NCBI GenBank assembly: GCA_020201365.1 | Contig: JAIVGV010000004.1 | Coordinates: 1 to 21,034, forward strand | DNA from: Acidobacteriota bacterium | GTDB lineage: Bacteria; Acidobacteriota; Blastocatellia; Pyrinomonadales; Pyrinomonadaceae | Direction of reading: 5' to 3' | DNA: 21,034 bases | Shown: positions 15,246 to 21,034 of the stretch, in pieces | How positions within the stretch are numbered: the stretch's first letter is position 1 | Layout of the letters: every line of letters starts with the position of its first letter | Position numbers and translations under genes: made by a program | The notes under the pieces: model-generated | Database searches by the model: none | The model's input: only the letters and a program-made list of their open reading frames with translations | What the model was told of the DNA's origin: nothing

Positions 15246-15804
15246 GGCGACGCCGGTAAGGGCAACGGACGTGCCGTCGTCGGCGCGCGCGCGACGCGCG
15301 GTCGGAGACGATCCGGGGCGCGGGGCGGGCTTGGTCGTGAGTCGTTCGCGCCGTTGGGTTTAGGAAAAAAGTGTGGGGGCGTGCAGCGTTCGGGGGGCGT
15401 GGCGCATCAAAAGTTCACGTTTGGCAAAGCGCGCGCGTCGCGCCACCCGCTTGGCATTCTGCAAACCGTTTCGTCTCCTCGCCGCGTAAGTCCTGCTGCG
15501 TATCAGAACTGTTCGCACACGGCTGACGAATGAACGATTAGAGACACGCGCGCGTCGTGCGACTCGTCAGCGAGCGTACACGCTGCGCCGGTCGCCGGCG
15601 CGACAAGGGCGCAAAAGGCGCGCGAATGCTGGACGAAAGAGCGCGCGACAGAATCTCTACAATTTCGCGCGGCGAGTGGTCTCCGATTTGCAAACTCTTA
15701 CGGCGCGTCCGTCGGTGGCGGCTCTCCTCAAAACAAATAGGAACTTTTCAGGTCGGTTGTACGTCTTATAGGGGCGTACCCGTAGAACAAGCAGGGAAAC
15801 GGTT
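15246..15804. other. 559-nt region without a recognisable gene
   Basis: Short frames on both strands here are arginine- and serine-rich and look like GC-bias artefacts. The region separates the minus-strand operon beginning at 15245 from the plus-strand gene at 15805, so it should hold divergent control signals. From about 15640 it becomes more AT-rich. A weak promoter-like pair, CTTTTC and TATAGG (15767-15772) with a 17-nt spacer, lies 33 nt before the 15805 gene. No heptad hairpin is present. Confidence 0.45.
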
Positions 15805-16038
15805 ATGGTAAAGAAACCTTCAGTCAAGATCATCAAGCGCAAGGAGCGCGACGAGCGCGCGGCGCGAGTCGAGGCGACGAGCGAGGTCGTCGAGAAGAAG
15901 TCGGCGCAGGAGACTGCGCGCGACATGGTGGCGACCGTCACCGAGTGGGTCAACGAGTTCCAGCAGAAGCGTCGCAGCGAGACGACGCAGGCTCTCAAGA
16001 CACTCATCTCCGACACGCCGCACCTCACCGAGGCGTAA
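15805..16038 (+). CDS. Small highly charged protein of unknown function
   Basis: This is a 77-residue protein. Residues 1-35 are rich in Lys, Arg and Glu (VKIIKRKERDERAARVEATSEVVEKKSA), followed by a helix TARDMVATVTEWVNEFQQKRRSETTQALKTLI. No membrane helix, cysteine pair or known domain is visible. A helical nucleic-acid- or protein-binding role is possible but unproven. The ATG start has AGGGAAA about 8 nt upstream. Codon choice and the amphipathic helix make it more credible than the overlapping minus-strand frame. Confidence 0.72.
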   Translation: MVKKPSVKIIKRKERDERAARVEATSEVVEKKSAQETARDMVATVTEWVNEFQQKRRSETTQALKTLISDTPHLTEA

Positions 16039-16070
16039 ACTCTCCCGACGCGAAAAGAATCAGACGCCGT

Positions 16071-16102
16071 GCGCCCGCGCGCCCATGAAGCGACGCGGGC
16101 GC
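16071..16102 (+). terminator. GC-rich stem-loop after the 15805 gene, possible terminator
   Basis: GCGCCCGCG (16071-16079) and CGCGGGCGC (16094-16102) form a perfect 9-bp stem with a 14-nt loop, 33 nt after the stop at 16038. No T-run follows, so it would need Rho or act only as a 3' block. It lacks the heptad structure of hairpins A-F. Confidence 0.4.
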
Positions 16103-16201
16103 GGGCGTGTTCGTGCGCGACGACGCGCCGTTGACAGCGCGGCGCAGTCGCACGTAGCATCGCGGCTACCCTCGCCCAAGATATTTCCTCTGGTGACAGC
16201 C

Positions 16202-16387
16202 GTGAAAACGAACACCAAGAAACGCGCGAAGGGGCAGCCCGCGCGCCCTGTCTTCGAGTCGATCCGCAAGCCCAACGCGCCGCCCGGTCACGCGCTCACC
16301 CGCGCCAAGCCCGAAGAGCGCGCGCACCCAGCCGAGCGCAAGGCGAAGCACAAGAGCCGCCCCGACGCGGGCGAAGACTCCGACTGA
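16202..16387 (+). CDS. Small basic protein of unknown function
   Basis: From a GTG at 16202 the frame encodes 61 residues that are strongly basic: KTNTKKRAKGQPARPVF, then IRKPNAPPGHALTRAKPEER, then AERKAKHKSRPD. The RKPxAPP core followed by charged repeats recalls short conserved basic proteins in Acidobacteria and Bacteroidetes whose function is unknown; this is recollection, not a search result. A weak GGTGA lies 5 nt upstream. An in-frame ATG at 16085 would add 39 arginine-rich residues through a predicted stem-loop and is less likely. The DinB gene starts 11 nt downstream, so the two may be co-transcribed. Confidence 0.58.
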   Translation: MKTNTKKRAKGQPARPVFESIRKPNAPPGHALTRAKPEERAHPAERKAKHKSRPDAGEDSD

Positions 16388-16398
16388 AGCGATAAGGC

Positions 16399-16965
16399 AT
16401 GAGCGAAGAGATCGTGCGCGCAGATGGCGAGATCGCGCGAGCCTTCGTCGCGGAGGCACGCAGGCTTCTGGCTGAAGACTACCTGCCGAAGATCGAACGC
16501 TGCCTCGAACACCTCGAAGAGGTGGACATCTGGTGGCGTCCGAACGAGGCTTCGAACAGCGTCGGCAACCTGCTGCTGCACCTCGCGGGCAACGCGCGCC
16601 AGTGGATCGTCGCGGGCGTCGGCGGGGCGGAAGACAGGCGCGCGCGGCAGTCTGAGTTCGACGCCGGGACGCGGAGGCAGCCAGGCGACGCCGAGCAGCC
16701 GACCGCGCAAGAGCTGCTCGCGCGTCTGCGCGCGACGCTCGCCGAGGTTGACGCGGTGCTCGCGCGCCTCGGACCCGCGACGCTGCTCGAACGCCGCACG
16801 ATTCAGGGCTTGAGCGACGTCGTCGTCCTCGACGCCGTCTTCCACGTCGTCGAACACTTCTCGATGCACACGGGTCAGATCATCCAGCTCACGAAGATGC
16901 GCGCCGCCAGCGATCTCGGCTTCTACGACTTCACGTCGGGCAAGCCGCGGGCGAGCTGGAAATGA
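16399..16965 (+). CDS. DinB-fold / DUF1572 family protein
   Basis: This is a 188-residue four-helix-bundle protein. The metal-binding triad of the DinB superfamily is visible as H61 (GNLLLHLAGNARQW) and H152/H156 (HVVEHFSMHTGQI), with H148 nearby. The opening FVAEARRLLAEDYLPKIERCLEHL and closing DLGFYDFTSGKP fit DUF1572 members of about 160-190 residues. Relatives include thiol-dependent S-transferases, such as bacillithiol transferases, and stress proteins. With YtxJ encoded in the same window, a bacillithiol-linked role is possible but only inferred. The name does not imply DNA polymerase IV activity. Hairpin F starts 2 nt after the stop. Confidence 0.88.
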   Translation: MSEEIVRADGEIARAFVAEARRLLAEDYLPKIERCLEHLEEVDIWWRPNEASNSVGNLLLHLAGNARQWIVAGVGGAEDRRARQSEFDAGTRRQPGDAEQPTAQELLARLRATLAEVDAVLARLGPATLLERRTIQGLSDVVVLDAVFHVVEHFSMHTGQIIQLTKMRAASDLGFYDFTSGKPRASWK

Positions 16966-16966
16966 C

Positions 16967-17056
16967 AGTTTTCAGTTTTGAGTTTTCAGTTTTCAGCCGG
17001 AAAGTCGAGGCTGTCGAACGGCTCGGCTGAAAAGCGAAAACCGAAAACCGGAAACT
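16967..17056 (+). terminator. Heptad-repeat hairpin F after the DinB-fold gene
   Basis: Arms of 32 nt (16967-16998 and 17025-17056) pair at 26 positions plus one G-U. The left arm is CAGTTTT/GAGTTTT repeated in 7-nt steps. A 26-nt loop and a following ATTTTT run complete a terminator-like shape. The arms are strikingly AT-rich against the surrounding sequence. The right arm differs from the left by compensated and uncompensated changes, which suggests decay after duplication. Confidence 0.8.
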
Positions 17057-17067
17057 ATTTTTCCCCT

Positions 17068-17096
17068 TTTCAATCCCGCCGGTTCGTGCTTAATAT
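17068..17096 (+). promoter_or_regulatory. Candidate promoter for the ferredoxin gene
   Basis: TTTCAA at 17068-17073 and TAATAT at 17091-17096 are 17 nt apart in a short AT-rich stretch just after hairpin F. They would give a leader of roughly 100 nt before the ferredoxin ATG. This is a consensus match only. Confidence 0.4.
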
Positions 17097-17200
17097 AGTC
17101 GGGCTCGTCAACATCCCTGATCGTCGGCGCGACGCGCGCACGGGTCGCTGCGCGAGAGTCGGTCGGCTGTCGTCATAACTTCTAGGAGGCTACCTTTGCG

Positions 17201-17476
17201 ATGACCTACACTGTGTGTGAGCCGTGCGTCAACTGCCGCTACACGGACTGTGTGGTGGTCTGCCCCGTCGAGGCATTCCACCTGGACGATAACGCCGTCT
17301 GGATCAACCCGGAGACCTGTATTGACTGCGACGCCTGCGTACCCGAGTGCCCCGTCGAGGCGATCTTCCCGGAAGACAAAGTGCCCGAGGAGTGGGCTCA
17401 CTACACGCAGATGAACGCCGAGAAGTCGCTGAGCGGGCTGCCCATCATCAGCGAGAAACTCGATCCGCTCTGCTGA
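17201..17476 (+). CDS. fdxA: 7Fe ferredoxin ([3Fe-4S][4Fe-4S], FdxA type)
   Basis: This 91-residue electron carrier is of the Azotobacter FdI type. The cysteines fall at C9, C12, C17, C21 (followed by Pro), then C40, C43, C46 and C50 (ECPVEAIF). By the FdI pattern, C9, C17 and C50 bind the 3Fe-4S cluster and C21, C40, C43 and C46 the 4Fe-4S cluster, with C12 as the extra cysteine. The C-terminal extension (VPEEWAHYTQMNAEKS to KLDPLC) is the region that wraps the clusters in this subfamily. It moves electrons in the cytoplasm to partners not encoded here. AGGAGG lies 11 nt before the ATG at 17201. It stands alone, behind its own candidate promoter. Confidence 0.95.
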   Translation: MTYTVCEPCVNCRYTDCVVVCPVEAFHLDDNAVWINPETCIDCDACVPECPVEAIFPEDKVPEEWAHYTQMNAEKSLSGLPIISEKLDPLC

Positions 17477-17544
17477 CAGACTCGCGCCCGGCGCGACGAC
17501 CTGATCGCGCGCGGCGGGAGAAGTTGATCGGAGGACGCGAGAAG

Positions 17545-17634
17545 ATGAAGCGCAACCCCTTCGACGCGGGCGCAAGGGTTGCGCTTCGGCTCGTCTGCGG
17601 GCGCGACGCGCTCCGGGGGGTGCGCGCATGGTGA
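17545..17634 (+). CDS. Possible 29-residue leader peptide upstream of the small membrane protein
   Basis: An ATG at 17545 with GGAGG 10 nt upstream opens a 29-codon frame (MKRNPFDAGARVALRLVCGR and on to W) whose TGA at 17632-17634 overlaps the ATG of the next gene at 17628. The coding DNA contains a perfect 12-bp inverted repeat. The combination of Shine-Dalgarno, short frame, internal hairpin and stop/start overlap is what a translation-coupled leader looks like. It could also be chance, or a relic of a frameshifted N-terminus. Confidence 0.35.
   Translation: MKRNPFDAGARVALRLVCGRDALRGVRAW
17547..17587 (+). promoter_or_regulatory. Perfect 12-bp stem-loop between ferredoxin and membrane protein genes
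   Basis: GAAGCGCAACCC (17547-17558) is exactly inverted as GGGTTGCGCTTC (17576-17587), with a 17-nt loop. There is no T-run after it. It lies 71 nt after the ferredoxin stop and inside the possible leader peptide, so it could end the ferredoxin transcript or control the following gene. Confidence 0.55.
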
Positions 17635-17954
17635 GGGGGCGCGCGAAACGCTACGCGCGCAACGGGCTCGCGCTGCTCGTCGGCGGCGCGGGCGGCGTCG
17701 GACTGGGGTTACTGCTTTTGACGCGGAAAAGAGTTCCGAGGAAGGGCGCGCGCGGCGGCAAGGTTCGACGCGACAGCGAGCGCGACCGCTGGGCGCGCCC
17801 CGGCATGGAGGTCACGTTCCGCGCCGAGCTGATGCCGAGCCGCGCGCCGCAAGAGCGCACCTTCCGCGTCGCGGAGCTGCTGCCGAGCGGTCGCGTCCGC
17901 CTCGAAGACTTCGCGGGCGAGCACACCGAGAGCGAGTTCGAGCCCGTGCGCTAA
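17628..17954 (+). CDS. Small single-span membrane protein of unknown function
   Basis: This is a 108-residue protein. A basic N-terminus (VRGRAKRYARN) precedes one glycine-rich helix, GLALLVGGAGGVGLGLLLL. A basic linker then leads to a soluble domain (RPGMEVTFRAELMPSRAPQERTFRVAELLPSGRVRLEDFAGEHTESEFEPV) that reads like a small beta-barrel. I do not recognise a family. The ATG at 17628 lacks its own clear Shine-Dalgarno and overlaps the stop of the 29-codon frame, which hints at coupled translation. Its TAA stop shares bases with the TAG of the convergent 17951 gene. Confidence 0.7.
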   Translation: MVRGRAKRYARNGLALLVGGAGGVGLGLLLLTRKRVPRKGARGGKVRRDSERDRWARPGMEVTFRAELMPSRAPQERTFRVAELLPSGRVRLEDFAGEHTESEFEPVR

Positions 17955-18265
17955 GCGTCTAAGACAACTTTCTTCTCATACGACCAGCCGCCCGCCCCTG
18001 CCGAAACGCCCTTGTGCGCGCGTGAGTATTCGAAACGAAAGATGATACGTCCTCGGTTTGCGTCATCCTCATCGTGGACTCTAAATCCTAAGATTCGCCC
18101 GCCATAATAGGACGGCTCATTCTGTCTTTGATGAAAGTAGATATCACCTCCTACTAGCTCCTCCGCCGTCTGTCGTTTCACATCCCAAACTCCGCTCTCA
18201 AAAATATTACCTTCGACTCTCTGAAAATTCTTCAGCCTTTCAATGAGGTGAATTCTCTTAGACAT
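17951..18265 (-). CDS. AT-rich orphan gene, hypothetical protein, likely laterally acquired
   Basis: This 104-residue soluble protein begins SKRIHLIERLKNFQRVEGNIFESGVWDV and continues through AEELVGGDIYFHQRQNEPSYYGGRILGFRVHDED and GRIIFRFEYSRAHKGVSAGAGGWSYEKKVVL. The composition is ordinary and well folded in appearance, but I know no function; it may match a widespread uncharacterised family. The ATG at 18265 is preferred over a TTG at 18280 because GGAG lies 9 nt upstream. I counted 52 G+C in 18121-18240 (43%), far below the surrounding genes, and codons such as AAA, ATA and TTT are frequent. It is the clearest transfer candidate in the window. Confidence 0.8.
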   Translation of the reverse strand: MSKRIHLIERLKNFQRVEGNIFESGVWDVKRQTAEELVGGDIYFHQRQNEPSYYGGRILGFRVHDEDDANRGRIIFRFEYSRAHKGVSAGAGGWSYEKKVVLDA

Positions 18266-18295
18266 GATCGCTGTCTCCAATCTCGTAACATGCGC

Positions 18296-19072
18296 CTACC
18301 ACTCGTAAACGCGCCCCGGCTCCATCACGCGCAGGTTCTCGATGCCGAGCGCCGCGAGTTCGGCGACGACCGTCTCGCGGAAGGAGGGCTTGATGTGGAC
18401 GGCGAGCACGTCGGGGAGTGTGCGCGAGAGTTTCGCCAGCTCGCGCGCGAGCGCCGCGGGCGTGAGGTGGCCGGAGACGCGCGCGAGTTCGCCGAGCGCG
18501 TCGGGGAAAGAGGATTCGACGAAGAGCGCGTCGAGGCGCGGCAGGGTGTCGAGCGCGCGCCAGAAGTCGTCGGTCGCGGCGGTGTCGGACGTGAAGGCGA
18601 CGCTCGCCGCGCCGTCCGCGACGACGAGCCCGACGGTCGGGACGATGTGGTTGACGGGGACGGCTGTGACCGAGAGGTGCGCGACCGGAAACGCACGGTG
18701 GGGCTCGAACGGGGCGAATTCCATCACGCGCCCGTGACCGTTGTGCAGCTCGTCGAAGCGCGGATAGACCGTGCCGTTGAAGACGTCGCGGCGCAGGAGG
18801 CGGACGACCTCGGCGGTCGCGTGGACGCGCACCGGCGCGGTCAGGCGCGAGAAGAGATCGTCAATGAAGATCGGGAGCGTCGCCACGTGGTCGGCGTGCG
18901 GGTGCGTGACGACGACGTCGCGCACCGTCTCGCGCTGCGCGTCGGAGAGCGCGAGCGCGAGACTCCCGGCGTCGAGCGCGACGCGGTCGTCAACGACGTA
19001 GCAGGTCAGGCGCTGCTCGGATCGCGCGCGACCCTGCGCGTCGAAGGTGCTTGGCAGGAGTTGAATCTTCAC
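18296..19072 (-). CDS. Metallo-beta-lactamase-fold hydrolase, class II cyclic-nucleotide phosphodiesterase-like
   Basis: From a GTG at 19072 the frame encodes 258 residues. The metal site THPHADH gives H57, H59, D61 and H62. Later ligands appear as a histidine in VPVNHIVPTVG, an aspartate in FTSDTAATDDFW and a histidine in AVHIKPSF. The opening VKIQLLPSTFDAQG and the RLTCYVVDDRVALDAGSLA block fit class II 3',5'-cyclic-nucleotide phosphodiesterases and RNase Z-like relatives. The reaction is probably phosphodiester hydrolysis with two metal ions; the substrate is not certain. The frame is open further to 19192, but the extra 40 residues are proline- and arginine-rich and precede the conserved KIQLLPS start. 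The PrsW gene upstream ends 214 nt away. Confidence 0.85.
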   Translation of the reverse strand: MKIQLLPSTFDAQGRARSEQRLTCYVVDDRVALDAGSLALALSDAQRETVRDVVVTHPHADHVATLPIFIDDLFSRLTAPVRVHATAEVVRLLRRDVFNGTVYPRFDELHNGHGRVMEFAPFEPHRAFPVAHLSVTAVPVNHIVPTVGLVVADGAASVAFTSDTAATDDFWRALDTLPRLDALFVESSFPDALGELARVSGHLTPAALARELAKLSRTLPDVLAVHIKPSFRETVVAELAALGIENLRVMEPGRVYEW

Positions 19073-19286
19073 TTGGAGCCGACCCTCGGCGCGAAGGGCG
19101 AACGGGCGAACTCTGCGAGGAGGACGCGCGGACTGGCGCTCATCTTTACGCGGCGCGCGGGGGAAAAGGTTTGACGCCGGAACGATCCACACGACACGGC
19201 GGAACAGAATCTACCCGGCTCGGACGCGCGACAGTCGCCGCCCACGCCCGTCGGTCGCGTCTCGCGCGCGTCGCCGTCGGGCTGAG

Positions 19287-20450
19287 TCAGCGGCCGCCGA
19301 GCCTCTGCCGAAGCTCGTAGAGCTCGCGGCGGTACGCCTCCTCGCGCGCCGCGTCCGAGCCGTCGCGGGAGCGGTAGCCGTGCGCGACGCGCTGGCGGTG
19401 GAAGGCGAGTTCGCTGGCGACGCCGTGGAACTGTCGGCGCGTGCGCCACGTCGCGTAGCCGCCGCGCGTGAGCGCGTTGAACGAAGCCGAGACGCGGCCG
19501 CGGACGGAGCAGAGGCAATCGAGGTCTTGCGGCGTCAAGAGCCCGGACGCGGTGTCGGGCTGCAACTGCGCGCGCACGATGCGCCCCTCGCGGCGCAGCG
19601 CGAAGCCGACGGCGACGAGGACGCCGACGAAGACGGGAACCATCACCAAGAAGTAGAGCAGCAGGTAGAGCGCCGGGTGGATCGTGATCGAGAGATTCCA
19701 CAGACAGTGGAGCGTCATCGCGGCGGCGAGCCCGGCGATGGGCGCGACGATCTTGACGGCGCGCCTGTCGGACTGCACCGCGAGACCGAGACCGATGCCC
19801 GTCATGCTCGTGAAGAGCGGGTGCGAGTAGGGAGCCATCGCGCCGCGCAGGATGAAGAGCGTGAGCGAGCCGGGGATGCCGCCGTGGAGCGCCGCGCCGC
19901 CGTAGTACTGGATGTTCTCGGTCATCGCGAAGCCCAAGCCCACAGTCGCGGCGTAAACGACGCCGTCGAGCACGTCGTCGAACTCGTCGCGCTTGAAGAA
20001 GAAGAGCACGAATAAGATCGAAGCCTTCGCCGACTCCTCGACTATCGGCGCGAAGAGCACCGCGCCGCTCACCTCGCCCGCGCGCGAGTTGACGAGCGCG
20101 GAGACGAGGAGCGAGCCGACCGTGTTGAAGACGATGGCGATCAAGACGGCGACGAGCGCGCCCCAGAAGAAGACGGCGGCGAGTAGCGGCGCGGGCTCCG
20201 CCTCGTAGCGGTCGAGCCAGAGGACGAGGGCGAGATAGACAGGCACGGGCAGCGTCGCGAGCGTGAAGCCGATGAGCAGCGGGACGAAGCCCGTCTCCAA
20301 CCCGAAGAGGAGGAGGATGACGAGGGCGAGCAGGAAGCCGACGAGCGCGGCGGCGGCGATGAGCAGCCAGCGCACCGCGCCGCCGCGCCGCTCCGCTTGC
20401 GCGGTCGCGGCGAAGTTGTTCGCGGGGAAGTTGCCGCCGGGCTCGTTCAT
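19287..20450 (-). CDS. PrsW family intramembrane metalloprotease
   Basis: This 387-residue membrane protein has about eight helices. All PrsW/CPBP-like motifs are present in order: EExxK (E138, E139, K142 in VEESAKA), FxxxEN (E178 in FAMTENIQYY), H210 in SHPLFTSMTGIGLG and H248 in HCLWNLS. In Bacillus, PrsW performs site-1 cleavage of the anti-sigma factor RsiW; no sigma or anti-sigma gene is adjacent here, so the substrate is unknown. The C-terminal 100 residues (from about 288) are a soluble Arg-rich extension beyond the catalytic core. The start at 20450 lies 25 nt after the zinc-ribbon gene, so the two form an operon, and the zinc-ribbon protein is a plausible partner. Confidence 0.93.
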   Translation of the reverse strand: MNEPGGNFPANNFAATAQAERRGGAVRWLLIAAAALVGFLLALVILLLFGLETGFVPLLIGFTLATLPVPVYLALVLWLDRYEAEPAPLLAAVFFWGALVAVLIAIVFNTVGSLLVSALVNSRAGEVSGAVLFAPIVEESAKASILFVLFFFKRDEFDDVLDGVVYAATVGLGFAMTENIQYYGGAALHGGIPGSLTLFILRGAMAPYSHPLFTSMTGIGLGLAVQSDRRAVKIVAPIAGLAAAMTLHCLWNLSITIHPALYLLLYFLVMVPVFVGVLVAVGFALRREGRIVRAQLQPDTASGLLTPQDLDCLCSVRGRVSASFNALTRGGYATWRTRRQFHGVASELAFHRQRVAHGYRSRDGSDAAREEAYRRELYELRQRLGGR

Positions 20451-20475
20451 CGGAAGGCTTCGGCGCGGACGCGGG

Positions 20476-20808
20476 TCAGCGCGCGAAAAACGCGACGGCG
20501 AGGAAGGCGAGGACGATGAGCAGCAGGATGACGCCCAAGACGATCCAAGTGCCCCTGCCGAAGAAGCCGGGGCGCTGCTCGCCGACCTCGCGCGCGCCTT
20601 GCGCCTCGCCCGTCGCGGCGCGGCGCGGCTGTTGAGTCAAGGGCGGCGTCGCGCGCCGCGCGGTCGGGGGCACGACGACCGTCTCGCGGAACTCCGGCGG
20701 CTGCTCGCCCGCCCGCGCCGCGCGCGTCGCGCCGAGCGGCTCGCCGCACTCGGGGCAGAAAGCCTTGCCCTCACGCACGCTCGCGCCGCACTTCGGACAG
20801 TTCGCCAT
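20476..20808 (-). CDS. Zinc-ribbon protein with C-terminal membrane anchor
   Basis: This is a 110-residue protein. A zinc ribbon at the N-terminus has cysteines at positions 4, 7, 18 and 21 (NCPKCG, then FCPECG). A Pro/Arg/Thr-rich linker is followed by a C-terminal helix (TWIVLGVILLLIVLAFLAVAFFA). Such tail-anchored zinc ribbons often accompany membrane regulators, but no specific role is known. The ATG at 20808 puts the CxxC at the expected position. It is the first gene of a two-gene operon with PrsW. The zinc-ribbon opening resembles that of the kinase at 1331 in layout only. Confidence 0.85.
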   Translation of the reverse strand: MANCPKCGASVREGKAFCPECGEPLGATRAARAGEQPPEFRETVVVPPTARRATPPLTQQPRRAATGEAQGAREVGEQRPGFFGRGTWIVLGVILLLIVLAFLAVAFFAR

Positions 20809-20878
20809 ACGACCCCACCTCTCGCGCCGGGACGGACACTCGCGCGCGGCGCGGAGCTGCCGGCGCCGACGCGCGGCA

Positions 20879-20884
20879 AGTATA
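20879..20884 (-). promoter_or_regulatory. Candidate -10 box for the zinc-ribbon/PrsW operon
   Basis: On the minus strand this reads TATACT, five of six matches to the sigma-70 -10 consensus, in an AT island within GC-rich DNA, 71 nt upstream of the zinc-ribbon start. No good -35 element lies 16-18 nt further upstream. Confidence 0.35.
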
Positions 20885-21015
20885 ACGACATTCGCGCGCC
20901 GCTTCCAGCACGGCGCTGACCCGACAACGCGCCGCCTCGCCGTCGTCGCCGCGAGGGGCGAACCCTGGCAGCGCCGCCGCGCTTGTGTGCGCGCGGTCGT
21001 CGCGGGCGCACGGCG

Positions 21016-21021
21016 TTGACA
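21016..21021 (+). promoter_or_regulatory. Consensus -35 box at the right edge
   Basis: TTGACA matches the sigma-70 -35 consensus exactly and faces off the window. The matching -10 would lie beyond the last base, so it cannot be confirmed. Confidence 0.3.
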
Positions 21022-21034
21022 GACGAGTTTGAAA

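Noticed and set aside
15246..15804. Sigma-54 (-24/-12) promoter near TGGCAT at about 15452
   Set aside because: The spacing from GG to the following GC is far too short for a sigma-54 element, and no other site in the gap fits.
15657..16160. Minus-strand frame of 167 codons over the 15805 gene
   Set aside because: No Shine-Dalgarno, no domain and a Ser/Arg-rich composition; the plus-strand gene has a start signal and a plausible helix.
18248..19174. Plus-strand frame of 308 codons across the metallo-beta-lactamase gene
   Set aside because: It is Arg/Glu/Val-rich shadow sequence; the minus strand encodes the HxHxDH hydrolase.
19073..19192. 40-residue N-terminal extension of the metallo-beta-lactamase protein
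   Set aside because: The sequence is Pro/Arg-rich and precedes the conserved KIQLLPS family start at the GTG at 19072.
20765..21019. Plus-strand frame of 84 codons at the right end
   Set aside because: It overlaps the zinc-ribbon gene start and its upstream region and has only Arg/Ala-rich sequence.

Overview
This is a GC-rich bacterial chromosome segment with dense codon-biased genes. The gene content suggests Acidobacteriota, probably the Blastocatellia/Pyrinomonadaceae side. Pointers are a zinc-ribbon Ser/Thr kinase next to DUF4384 and TPR-CHAT proteins, a YtxJ-type bacilliredoxin, DUF971, DinB/DUF1572, PrsW and a 7Fe ferredoxin. The taxonomic call is inference from gene families, not from a marker gene. 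No rRNA, tRNA, CRISPR array, transposase or phage gene was seen.

Layout. 1-1052 (minus strand): the N-terminal part of a TauE/SafE permease running off the left edge, and a GGDEF diguanylate cyclase whose 5' end is out of frame with its only good start. 1331-7406 (plus): a tight three-gene set of a membrane Ser/Thr kinase, a secreted DUF4384 protein and a secreted TPR-CHAT caspase-like protease. 7587-9762 (plus): six small genes, namely YtxJ bacilliredoxin, DUF971, a single-domain response regulator, a SemiSWEET-like transporter, a zinc-ribbon protein and a small DUF2267-like protein. 9853-15245 (minus): an apparent operon read right to left, with two unrecognised membrane proteins (148-nt overlap), a multi-TM sensor histidine kinase, an SRPBCC protein and an NtrC-type sigma-54 activator. 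15246-15804 has no recognisable gene. 15805-17954 (plus): two small charged proteins, a DinB-fold protein, a 7Fe ferredoxin and a small membrane protein with a possible leader peptide. 17951-20808 (minus): an AT-rich orphan gene, a metallo-beta-lactamase-fold hydrolase, and a zinc-ribbon membrane protein followed by a PrsW protease.

The most unusual structure is not a gene. Six long hairpins occupy intergenic gaps at 7408-7464, 7948-8042, 8375-8458, 9772-9852, 13495-13559 and 16967-17056. Each has arms of about 23-38 nt built from degenerate 7-nt units, the unit differs from hairpin to hairpin, and each abuts a stop codon within 0-2 nt. They look like a family of heptad-repeat palindromes that act as terminators or 3' mRNA caps, or that preferentially sit at gene ends.

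Working hypotheses: the kinase, DUF4384 and CHAT genes form an envelope signalling and proteolysis module, and the histidine kinase, SRPBCC and NtrC genes form a two-component system with an embedded START-fold accessory protein.
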